A stretch of 64,000 nt of DNA from positions 930,001-994,000 of the forward strand of contig CM062387.1 in NCBI GenBank assembly GCA_031310005.1, read 5' to 3'. Each line of letters opens with the position of its first letter. Positions within the stretch are counted from its first letter, which is position 1. Below, piece after piece: positions 1 to 10,700 of this stretch. The notes beneath the pieces are model-generated. The model was not told the DNA's origin, ran no database searches, and saw nothing but the letters and a program-made list of their open reading frames with translations. The translations under genes and the position numbers were made by a program. Origin of the DNA: Dactylellina haptotyla. Its lineage: Eukaryota; Ascomycota; Orbiliomycetes; Orbiliales; Orbiliaceae.

Positions 1-814
1 CTCTCCGCTGTACGAGTGCGACTTCAACTACCATAAATCCAACTCGACTTATTTCTCCGACCTTGATATCGCGCGTACCCACCTTGTCGCCCATCTAATC
101 AAGAAATCCCTCCGATTACGCCGACAGAGGGGTGATAAACCGCTATACGTAGCGCTAGGAGGCGTTGCTAGCTTATTTAGACGAGAGATTAAGCCATTCG
201 AAAAATATGAGGTCTGGAGCAGAGTCCTCAGCTGGGATGACAAGTGGTTTTGGGTTGTTAGCCACTTTGTATCGGCTAAGGGTGATCCGAAGCAGAATGG
301 AAGACGCAAAATCTATGCTTCGTCGTTGAGCAAGTATGTTTTCAAAGTCGAGAGGAAGACGATTCCACCTATGGAAGTTCTCGAGGAGTCCGGATTGCTG
401 CCAAAGAGGCCGCAATCGGTCACTCCACCAGAGAGACCGGAGATATCCCGCCCAGCTGGACTAATGGAGAGCGCGGATCTTATCGTGAAGACCGAAGTCT
501 TGCATCCTCATCTCCAGCACATGGACGCAGACTCGAACGCCGGGAGCGATGTGGGCAGCAGTCTTCCTGTCATTCTGACGAATGGTTCCCGGGAAGACAG
601 TCTAGCTGCTGAGGAAGAAGAGCTGGAGATGATTGAGAAGATCACAAGCTGGGACTGGGACACCGTCGAGCGATTGAGGAAGCAAGGACTCCGAACCGCT
701 CACAACATGCTTGGACTTGATGCTCTGGAAGGTGAATTCGAAAAGGGTAACGAGAGGGTTGGTAACAGAGTCGGTGAATATCCTGCTTCCATCTTGGGGC
801 TCTCGTGGGCGTAA
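1..814 (+). CDS. THEM6-like 4HBT thioesterase, 3' part (cut by the window edge)
   Basis: The frame is open from base 2 to the TAA at 812-814, giving about 270 residues. The start lies outside the window. The first 120 residues resemble the THEM6/DSCD75-type hotdog thioesterase family. They show the family pattern of an N/H-rich opening followed by S-x-YFSDLDIARTHL, then a beta-strand segment with VALGGVASLFRREIKPFEKY and WDDKWFWVVSHF. After the hotdog core comes a fungal-type tail of about 140 residues that is Pro/Glu-rich, has an acidic stretch (AAEEEELEMIEK) and ends in LSWA. Known: members are hotdog-fold proteins thought to act on acyl thioesters, but substrates are poorly defined. Inferred: the same for this gene. 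No intron is needed in the visible part. Its 3' end faces the 3' end of the cytochrome b2-like gene. I am confident of the family and not of a substrate. Confidence 0.8.
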   Translation, partial: SPLYECDFNYHKSNSTYFSDLDIARTHLVAHLIKKSLRLRRQRGDKPLYVALGGVASLFRREIKPFEKYEVWSRVLSWDDKWFWVVSHFVSAKGDPKQNGRRKIYASSLSKYVFKVERKTIPPMEVLEESGLLPKRPQSVTPPERPEISRPAGLMESADLIVKTEVLHPHLQHMDADSNAGSDVGSSLPVILTNGSREDSLAAEEEELEMIEKITSWDWDTVERLRKQGLRTAHNMLGLDALEGEFEKGNERVGNRVGEYPASILGLSWA

Positions 815-1276
815 ATGACTGAAGGGGTATTCGGAGTTTTAATCAGGAGCACTAGTGCCATTTATTTTAGACTTTTAAAAGGGAAAGGGTAACTAGGAGG
901 GAACTCGGGCCTAGATCATCGTCATCAAGGATAGATATATATCAGTTATTTTTGTAGCATAGGATGCGGAACTTTGTTATTTTAGCACGTACTTTCAGAT
1001 CGCAGGATTATCGGTTTGTCTGCTTTTAATTCATATGTGCATTTCATTCTCTTCATTGTACAGAATAATCTAAATCAATACCAGGAACGATTGAGTTTAC
1101 ACTCATGCTAGGCTTATCACGAAATATAATGATGATCCGGAATAGAAATGGGTTTAGAAACCCATAAATGTCTTTCATTTACGCCCGCTGTCCATGGAAA
1201 ATCGCTACAATTTCTGAGATAATGAAGCCTATCATACAGAATCGGTATACCTACCAACGCCGGTCAAATACTGAAC
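815..1276. other. Intergenic, shared 3' region of two convergent genes
   Basis: This 460-bp stretch lies between the stop codons of the thioesterase gene (+) and the cytochrome b2-like gene (-). It is AT-rich, as expected for two facing 3' UTRs. The one structured element is a near-perfect palindrome at 1148-1165, ATGGGTTT-AG-AAACCCAT. I see no gene in it. Confidence 0.6.
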
Positions 1277-2913
1277 CTACAATTTTGCTTTCATCCTGTA
1301 TTGCAAAATATCTGCTTCTGGTCGCCACAGCAGAGGATCAAGAGCACTGGTGTTTACCTAGAATTATCGAACATTATCAGCATATTCCTAGCAGAGGCTG
1401 TTGATGCATGACATACATATTTCATGCCGAGGTCATTTATGGAACCCGCTCCTAGCAAACGGATGCAGGTTGCCATTTCTTCGTGGAGAACTTTATCATG
1501 GCAGTTAGCATAGTTAAGAAGAAAAGGTTTGTAGAGTGAGTTACATACTATCAATAACTCGCTCGACGCCCTGAGTACCACCAGCGCTTAGTCCGTACAA
1601 TGCGCCTCGCCCAATGCCAACCGCTTTTGCCCCGAGGCATAGCGCTTCAAGTTTATGCCAGTCAGTAATCAGAACCCTGCAGCCTTTAGATGCTGTCACT
1701 CACCCTTGATAATGTCAGTGCCCCTCTTTATCCCGCCATCAACCCAGACTTCAATCCTCCCAAATACCTCCGGGCAATACCTCCTGATCTCCAACAGGGT
1801 GTGTACTGCTGGTGGTGCCGTATCTAATCCTCTTCCACCATGATTAGAAAGCACGATACCTGCAACATACTCCTCCTCGCTGGCCAATTTGGCGTCCTCC
1901 CATGTTTGAAGGCCCTTTAGGATGATTGGTAGTTTGGTTGCCTTTCTTAGCCACGGAAGAGTCGCCTTCCACGTGAGATCAGCAGCAGTACCCGCAAACA
2001 ACGCCTTACCCAGTCCACCGCCACCTGCCGCCGCCGTTCCGGTACCGACACCAGACGTCAGCGCCTGGTTTCCAGAGTTCTTGGCTCGTTCGTCATCCTC
2101 ACGCTTGCCTGGCACTGGCGCATCGAGCGTTAAAACGACGAATTTGTATCGTCCGGTAGCTTCGATCCTGCGTAGGATATCGATTGACTTTTCGCGTTTA
2201 TCTTGGATGTATAGCTGGAACCCCCAGGCTTGATCTGGTTCGACTGGAGAATCCACGATATCTTCAACCGACATCGACGCATTGTTCGAAACTACCTGGA
2301 CGATCCCCTTGTTTCCACATGCGATTGCAATCCCACGTTCGCCGTCCGGATGCCCCAGCCTTGCCATTGCCGCAGGGGCGACGTACAATGGTGAGGCGGT
2401 TTTGATTCCGAGCAGAGTCGTAGATAGGTCGCATTTTGTGACATCGACGAAAACTCTCGGTCTGAACAGGATTTGGGAGTACGCGGTGTTATTCAGCTCC
2501 TTGGATTTCAAGTCATCGCCGGCCGAATAATAGTACGCCCATGCTTTCTCTGAAAGCTTCTTCTTCGCCGCCACTTCGAAATCTGAGAGATTCAAGAGAT
2601 TGGCAATAGGGATATCCTCCGAGACGGACTTTGCAGTCACAACAGGATCGGGTTTAACGACGGTGGATTCATCGACTAGCCCCAGATTGGCAGATACAGG
2701 CAAGGCTGACTCGAGTGTCCCCCGTGGATGGATCGGATCGTATTCTTCGGTGGCGTCTTTTCCTGCAAGTTGAAGAATGATCTTGGAGCCGCCAGGATGC
2801 GAAGTGAGGAAATCGGTTACATCGTAGACCTTGCCGTACAATATCACCCAGCAGCTTTCCGGGGTGTTATGTTTGGCGACTAAATCTCCATAAGAAAGGC
2901 ATTTCACGCCCAT
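1277..2913 (-). CDS. Cytochrome b2-type FMN-dependent 2-hydroxyacid (L-lactate) dehydrogenase
   Basis: Four exons on the minus strand, 1704-2913, 1549-1644, 1417-1490 and 1277-1357, encode 486 residues. The introns are 58-59 nt with GT-AG ends, and the frame closes exactly at each join. Residues 1-80 are a cytochrome b5 domain with the two haem-ligand histidines in SHPGG (H39) and DPIHP (H62). The rest is the FMN alpha-hydroxyacid dehydrogenase barrel, including the catalytic [10 protein letters not shown] motif (H358, R361), [10 protein letters not shown], and a Gly/Ala-rich loop near 275-300 like the protease-sensitive loop of yeast cytochrome b2. Known: the family oxidises L-lactate or related 2-hydroxyacids and passes electrons to haem. 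The b5 domain begins within about five residues of the start and no mitochondrial presequence is visible, so a cytosolic enzyme or one with a different acceptor is possible. The neighbouring monocarboxylate-type transporter on the same strand fits a role in hydroxyacid use. Confidence 0.9.
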
Positions 2914-5560
2914 TGCCAGTCAGTCTACAGCCTTCATCCTTGGGTGGTGCATAGATTTCTAATCCTTTCAAGATCGGTGCAGCCTTACAAACCTTCCTTC
3001 GCGTCCCACTTTTTCAAGCTCGACGACATTGTTGCAGGTACGCCTGTGTTGGCGCTGTTGTATCCTCCACTAGCTCCAACCAATGCAACTTCCTTTATTT
3101 GTAACTTGACTCCGAGCGCGGCGTGCTGGTATCTTTTCTTGGTCGTGTGAATGCTGCCAAAGAGGTGCAGGAATCACAGCTGCAGGCGTATCCAAGTTTC
3201 GTGTCCGAGATAAACAATTTAATTCGTATGCAATATTTAACGGAACGCGCGGGATCGATGACGTCCAGATTATCTAAACTCCTCAGGTGCTACGTTGTAC
3301 TCCTGGCCGGCTGGCCGCTTACATTCTCAGCTGAATTCGGGTTCCGACTCCCCTTTTAAAAGGCTAAGGCCCACAGAGAGGTACTCTTGGAAGTGCCAAT
3401 ACTCCCTTTTATCGGTCTTGAAGCCGTAGATTCTCCGGAGAAATAATCCCAACCAGCACAATACGACGCGTTCAGAGTTTCGCTCCGGAATCAAAGAAAA
3501 GATACAGAATAACTCGTCTCGAGCCGGCGTCGGAGCCAACTCAACTTCGGCAAGGCTTTCGCTTCAGCTTCCGGTGCAGATTAACCGGCTGGTGCTTGAA
3601 GGAACCCCTGGAGATCACACCAATTTATCCCTCCAATCAAGGTGGGTCTAATATCTCCTAAGACCAAGAACCTGGGTCTCGATCCCGACTTTTCTTCGTT
3701 ATCAAAAAATGTGTGTTGACAGTCTTGGTCGGTTCATTGTGCGGGTTACGTTTCTCCCAGGTACTTCTCCGTGGGTCTCTAAGCCCTTCTTGGACGTGAT
3801 ATTGCGACTAATGCACCGGCAAGCTTAGAGGCATGAAGGTTATGCTATTCCCATTGGTGCTACAGATCTTTTGCCACGAAGGACTGCTTCGAGACTCCAC
3901 CCTCAGGCTGCAGAACTCGTGTGACAAGAGAGGTTCGATAGCCCGAATACTGCTCGAGCTAGCATGAACCGTTCGTTTCGACGGGGAGAGTTCAATTTCC
4001 TTGGCTCAATTGGGAATCCTAGGAATGGAAGCAAAACCAAAATGAAATACCAAGAACCGATCGTGACCGGGATCTTACCCTTCCCAAGGTCTTTCTCTGT
4101 CTACTTTTTCGTGCGAATCGGAAACCATGAGGGAGCGGTTCACGGCTCGGGATTGCGGTGTCTCGAGAAAGGGCGTGTTCCTTGCAAGGTTTCCTCCGCC
4201 TCAATCTGGTCTGGAATCGGCTTGGAATGTCGTGAGCGGCTTTTAACACACCACGGTGTGTGTCCTCCTTGGCTCTTTCGCTAGGATGCATGAAATCCAA
4301 GCTCTTATCTTGCTTGCCTTTTCGACCAGGGAGGATGGTAACGGATTTCGCAATGCAATGTGGGCGTTCAGATACATGAGACTTTTGTTATGGAAAATGT
4401 CAAAGCAGCATTTCATAAAACAGAATGGCAACAATTGGGTCCTTTCGCCGTCGTACGAAGTATCTCATTTGTAACCTTCATCTGCAGCCGTCACCGCCCG
4501 TTCAATTGGAAACGAGTGGAGAGAGCGAAAAGCAAAGCACGGGCTGCCAATTAGACTTATTAAACTCTGACCCCACAAAATCGAAATCCCGTATGCATTC
4601 TGCCGTCTGTTAACATCACCCTCCCAATTAGAATTAACTCTAGAGTTTTTCTTATTTCTTCTGCCCTTGGGTTCGGACTTGCAACATGTCGCCTGGGACT
4701 TAAGGTTATCGCTGGCAAGAAAGGTCGTGGAATGCTGGTGCAAGGCAAGGCAATCCAGAGCACGGATCTGTTCGCTCCGTCGACGTATCGACGCCATTCG
4801 CTTCCCTTCCGCACAGACCTTTCGGAGACCCTTGTCACTCGGAATTATTATTTGACCACCATGAAGATTTGAGTGATGATCGATATAAATGTTTGGGATG
4901 GTGTCAATTGGAATAAGAGCATTATTTAGAAGAGGTGACATCTTTTGTGCCAGTAATACTTAGCGAGATTTTCAAAGTCGAAATATGGTGATATTTGAAT
5001 TTTTCCGGCCACTCTTGACTTTCAATGTTGTTATGAGACTATCAATATTATCAGAAATACTACGTTTTTAAAGAGCAACACTCTTCATCAGTTAGATATT
5101 TAATGTATTTCTCCTGCGCTTTATGGCGCTTGCGCGACGCGATTTATATACATCTTTGTATCTACAACTAAGCTTCGAGCTTAAGAAAATTTCTCCTCCA
5201 ACTTTCTCTTTCCCCTGATACCAAACATTATGGTTATCAAATAATAGTATAGTTGCTCTTGCTGAGCCCATAATCATCCACCTCTTCATATATAATCTGT
5301 TCGTAGTTCATTCCATAGTAAAATGGTAAAAAGAGAGACTAGCAGTATACCTGATAAAAAAGGATCAAATGAAAAACTTAAAAATAAAAATAAAAAACGT
5401 CATATAACGCCAATTCGTGATGCACCAGTATAGAAATAATGCGTAAGAGCTCCGAGCAAAAATAAGGAGGAAAATTGATTGGTGTCGATAGTTTGTGTGT
5501 TTGTAAAGGATAAACGTAATAGATAAAATGCCGCCCGTTGCGAAATTAATGGATTAGTGT
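2914..5560. other. Intergenic: upstream of the cytochrome b2-like gene and 3' of the transporter gene
   Basis: About 2.6 kb between two genes on the minus strand. The part nearest 2914 is the presumed promoter and leader of the dehydrogenase gene. The part nearest 5560 is AT-rich, as expected of the transporter's 3' UTR. A short palindrome, CCTTTTAAAAGG, lies near 3350. Open frames of up to 158 codons exist (for example 4465-4941 minus) but show no family, motif or splice context. I see no gene. Confidence 0.5.
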
Positions 5561-7724
5561 TTAGATTTTGTACCGCCATCTCCACCCACTTGCGTTAATC
5601 CTAGCGGCAATTATGAGCGCTGCACTGAAAAGCATGATGCACCCACTCCATATCCTTGCCCCGTCAAGGCTTCCACCTTGAGCATGAATCATGGCTCCAG
5701 AAATGGGGGTTCCGGTAAGACTACCGACGGACGCGATGCTGAACATCATGCCCATCCGCACTCCGAAGTAGGTTACGTCTGGCGTGATGGAGGCTACTGA
5801 AGCTGGTGGTAGAGAGATAAAAACTCCAGAGAAGAAACCGTAGAGAATGATAAAAGCTATGAGAGATTCGAAAGTGTGCATTGGTAACCAACATAGAATG
5901 AGAATCCCTGATATCACCATGGCGGGAATTTGCATGTTGATGGAGCCAATCCTAGAGATGACTGTGTTAGTCTTACATTATCTCAAACAGAAATATTCGT
6001 AATTGATCTCACCTATCAGCAATAAAGTTGGGAACCACCCTTCCAAAGGTACTAGCTCCATTGAGAATGCTAACGAGATAGAAAGTCTCGAGTCCGTTTC
6101 TCTCCAGGCCCATCTTCTTAGCCCAGACTTCAACGTAGAAGAATGGCATGTAGAGGCCAGAAAAGGCCGCGAGCATTCCAAAAACGAACAACATATAGGT
6201 TGGATCCTTGAACGATTTGACGTCAATCATTGGTCCTTTTTTCCTTGGTGGGATATCCTTTCGTGGCGATAGGATGAGATTGCTGATGATGAGGAGAGTG
6301 AGGACGATGAACGAGTTGACAATCATGGTGTTCCGGAATCCGACCGCTGGGATAAGTTTTCTTGTGAGAATAGGGAAAACGATACCGCCCACCGAGCTAC
6401 CAGATGCAACAAAACCGTTTGCGAGAGCCCGTTTTTTGTAAAAGTACGTCGATACTACGGCTACAGATGGGGTAAATAGGAACCCCATACCGGTTCCAGT
6501 GACGACACCTTGGCAGAGGAGAATCTTCCAGTATGTCATCTCGCAGAATCCAGTTGCGAAGAGGCCTCCCCACATGAGAATGCTCCCAACGGACATGATA
6601 ACTCGGAAGTGCCCGCCATCATATAACCGTCCAGTGAAGAAGCCGACAAAGAGGAGGAGGAAAGCTTGAATTGAGCCAATCAGAGATGTCAGGGCGGAGT
6701 TTGCAAGTGGCGGGTTAAGGCTACTATAGTATGTCTCAAATGCACCGTACGAAACGACAATTCCCCATCCGGTACAAAGAAGAAGGAAAGCGGCGAAAAC
6801 TTGGACCCATGCATGGAAACCACCATCAGGGTAAGTGATTTCGCCCATCTCCCGCTGGGCTTCGTCGGGAAGTCTGGAGAATATCGAGTCCTCCTCCGAC
6901 TTCTGGCGAGGTGGAGATGAATTTTCGTCGTCGTCGTCACCACTCATTGCCGAAGATTTCGAAGTAAGATTCAAGAAGCTCTTCGTTGAAACGTCCAAAG
7001 TCTTCAAGGCTGACAAGTCGATTTGCTGAGAAAATCGGTCGTCTCGGCGCCGCCTTGTGTAGTGGTCAAGTTGCCCAGTGTCTATTCTGCCCGCAAATGT
7101 CATAGCCCGTGAAACTCTTTTCAGAGAAGAGCTGACGATTGAATTCCGGGTGAACCTAGTTGTCGGCAATTGGTCGGCCGAGGCGACGCTTCGGATACGG
7201 TGCTGTTGATACCTTGGAGGAGTTTCAAATTCTGACGCCAGAGTCGAAGCGACTGAATCTTGTCGTGGCCGGGGCGGGCCGTCCGGGTCGCTTTGCGGTT
7301 CCAGGTCGCTGTCTTCTCGTTTTTCTAAGGACTGGCTTACCGTGCTCAATCTGTTTGTTCCGTCAAGTTCTTTTTGATATTCTCTCATCCTATGTAGCTC
7401 CTGGTCTCGCCTGGTGTGTTCATCGTCCTCCCTCTGGCGAGCTCTTCGTTCCCGTTCCAACACTTCAGGCAGGTACTGACTGCGCTGCTCTCTGGTGTGA
7501 AGAGGGCTCTCAACGTGGGCTTCATAGCTCGTGAGCTCCACAACAGACGTAGCCGTGGAGGCAAACGAACATGCAGAATACGGTCTCTTCTCGGGGTCGT
7601 TATGCAACGACAGGCTCGAGGCACCTTGGATGGGCAGGGAGAACGGGCTGCTGGTTCTATGTGGTGTGGTGGGTCTGACGGTGTCGGACGAAGATACCTT
7701 CGCAAGGTGTCGGTCCGCTCTCAT
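5561..7724 (-). CDS. MFS transporter, monocarboxylate (MCT/SLC16-like) type
   Basis: Two exons, 6013-7724 and 5561-5951, are joined across a 61-nt GT-AG intron and give 700 residues. Residues 1-295 are a hydrophilic, Ser/Arg-rich, presumably cytosolic extension with an Arg/Glu-rich helix at about 88-120. The transporter core starts at about 296 with the fungal MCT-like signature YPDGGFHAWVQVFAAF and has about twelve hydrophobic helices. Visible elements include the TM2-3 loop GRLYDGGHFR, GTGMGFLFTPS, and the second-half segment SGVFISLPPASVASI. Known: fungal MCH-type proteins carry monocarboxylates, riboflavin or unknown solutes, and sequence alone does not settle the substrate. Inferred: plasma membrane location. 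The first ATG after a 258-nt ATG-free upstream stretch was taken as the start. The next gene downstream on this strand is the cytochrome b2-like dehydrogenase. The N-terminal tail is longer than in most members. Confidence 0.87.
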
Positions 7725-10700
7725 TCTCGGAAGAATGGGTGGGTATATACGTCCAATTGGCGCGTGGGGAGGGTGAGCACGAGGAGTAACGTATAATGGA
7801 GAGGAGGATGATGGGGATGGTCGGTATTTCTACTCGATTGGTGAACTTCTCTCTTGTATCTTTCTTACTCTTCTGACCCGGGCTTCTAGCCGGTCGTTTC
7901 TCTCCTCTTCTTCTCGGACACCCTTCGCACTCTCGGTCCCGTCAACTATCGCAAAAGCACAATTACTTCTTGCTCACGGCCGGGCATGAGAGAGAGGGGA
8001 GGAAGAGGAATGCAGAAATGACGACGAGGGCGGAATATGTGTTGTCGTGTTGTTGGAGGTCACCCAACTGCATTGGCTGCACGAAGCGAACAAGAAGAAA
8101 GAAGGACGGAGTGGATTATTTCAAACCCGATGAATAAAGAAATTGAATAACTTCAACGTTGACGTCGCCGTCTCTGTCCAAAAGCCGCAGCACACGCACA
8201 AAAGAAAAAGGAACGAGCAGACCGAGGGGAAGGGAAGGGGGACTCGGAAGGGGACAAGTACGATTATATGATGGTCTCGACTTCCTAAAGCAAGAACACA
8301 AGACAAGAAGAAGAAGAAGACGAAGAGAGAAAAAAGAAATAAAAGAACACGGCCCTATATCGAGAAGAGTCCTTGCAATAATACCAAGGTGAAATCTTCC
8401 TATGTCAAGAAGACTTGTCGTTCCCCCCTCTAAGCGATTCGATAGGGCAGACCCGGAGCTGCACAAGGGAGCAGGAAGGAAGGGAGGCGACGAACAATGG
8501 CTCCGCTCTCGTGCAGCAGAGATATGCACGGTCGAGTTCACCAAAAACGTTCTGGCAAAGGGAAAGGGAACGAGCGAGCGGAAACGAAATAAAATATTAG
8601 AAGGAAGATCTAAATTGCAGGGAACGGATTGATAATATACGATGCCCTCTGCTCGGGGACCCGAATCTATACTTACGCTATCTTGCCTCTTCCCCTTCCT
8701 CCTCCTCTTCTTTTTTTTTTTTTTTTGCCCGGCCGTGCGTCCTGCCAGCCTACCCGACAGGGAATGAAGAACAAACTCCCAAGAGTCGAAATCTTTTTAA
8801 CAAGTGCAGCGCGCCCGCAACCAAGAAACTGGGGCAGAAGCTAGCCAGGCAGGATGCAGGCAGAGCGGACAGCGCAGAGCACTCCGATGTCGAGAAAGGG
8901 AGCTAAAGCCAGCCACACTGTGCTTTCTTCTTTTTGCCTGAAAGAAAGTCTGGGCTAGCTCTATCACTTGACAAGTTTTCTTATTGACGCTACCAGTTAG
9001 CTCCAAAAGATTAGGCCCAGAATTGTTTCCGGTTTGGAAACATCGGTTTGTATCGCGGTCTTTTTGCTTTAGTGGCTTTGCACTATCGATTCAATTCTCG
9101 GGAACAAGGTTTCGATTACGTTCCCTTTGGCTAATCGTTTAGACTCCCTTTTCTAAAGTTTACTCGCGAGTCCAAATGGAGTGGCCGTTAAAATATCTCA
9201 TAGAATGAAGTTATCGAGATACGACAGGGAGAGATACAATGGCAAAAGATGATCCCATTATCAGGTGTCGCCGTCTTCACAATGTCTTCGTCAGCTCTGT
9301 GTTTTAAAAGAAAAAAAAAAATCGCTGCATGTTGCATGTTGCCCGAGAGCCGATACGATGAGTATTGACTCGTTAAGACAACACTGCTCAATAACGCCAA
9401 AGTTTCCGGCGCATGATTTTTCTGCTATCGTTTAAAGAGAGAGGAGCTCAATCGCCAAATCAAAAAGGGCATTCTATTTCTGATGGCTGTCTTGAGATAC
9501 TCTGCTCGCTTTGATAACAACCCTGGAAATGTTTCAAATTCGCCATTCGGCAGGAGGCATTTACTTGCCAAAAGCATTTCATGCTCACAATAAATTCTCA
9601 GCTTCTTTTTCGTGCTTAAACTATCGACACTACGTTATTGGGCCTAATGCAGTGGCGGATATTCATAGAACATCCAGTGCTCGCCCAAACCTTTCTTTGG
9701 CTGCGCAACACCAAATAACCGCCCCGGGAACCCACTTTCGTCACCGCTTTTCCGGTTTCTAAACTGCCAATTGATTCCTTGCTGATAGAATAATGTACCG
9801 AAATAGCTCTCAGGAAGATGCATCATGTCAAGCTGGAGCAACATTGTGCAGAAAAGCGCGCCCCTGTCGAAATTCCTAAGCATTCTTCTTGTGCGGAGAC
9901 AGCAAGCGTATGCAGAAGCAGAAGCAGCTTGAGGCAGCTTGATAACTCTTAAAATCCCTCCTAAATACCGGCTCCGGTCCTGATTCCCTAGCGCCGTTGT
10001 GCAGGTATTAATGTATTTCCGGTCCAAATATTCTCCCGCGCATACGTTTTTTAAAGCATCAACCTCGAAACGATGGCTTTTTTATACATGCATCGACCAC
10101 ATTGCATTCATTGCTTGAGAAGTTCGTTTGACATGTCTCCCAGTTTCTATGTTTGCATCGAGCTGCAGTAGGCTAAAGTCTGATCGACGTATAAAAGCCA
10201 TCCTTATAGGACGCAAGAAAAGCCCGCAAGTATGTGGAGCACAGCGTCGGTTCCTCAAGTCTACCGGTCCATGTCAAGCTGAAAAGGCTAGAAAGGGGTT
10301 TGCCATCTGTGCCTCGAAGAGTTCGCAGCAAAGAGCAGTAGGGAAAACCAGGGTCGGCAATAGCCAAAAGGAGGGGGGAACCCCTGGAGTACCTCGGTGC
10401 TCGTCGTGGTTAGTGGAGTTCCAACCGTATCTCAGGCGTACCTGCACCCTCGTCCTTCGTTGACGTTTTAAAGTTATCGAGCTCCGCGCCATGGATGTTT
10501 CTTTTTCACACTTCCCCACACCACCACCAACCACACATTCCAATTATGTTTTCTCCCTTTGAAGTAGGGACGGGTTCCCAGGATTTTCGACGCCTTGTAA
10601 AAATATTTTAAAGAACGCGATTTGTTGGAGGAGCTGCTCTTCCTTCGCAAACCGAAGGACCCGAACTGGGCGGGCTTCCCTTAGTGCCGTGCCATGCTGT

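Noticed and set aside
4465-4941. ATG-started frame of 158 codons on the minus strand
   Set aside because: No family resemblance or coding bias. It is alone in a spacer between two well-defined genes.
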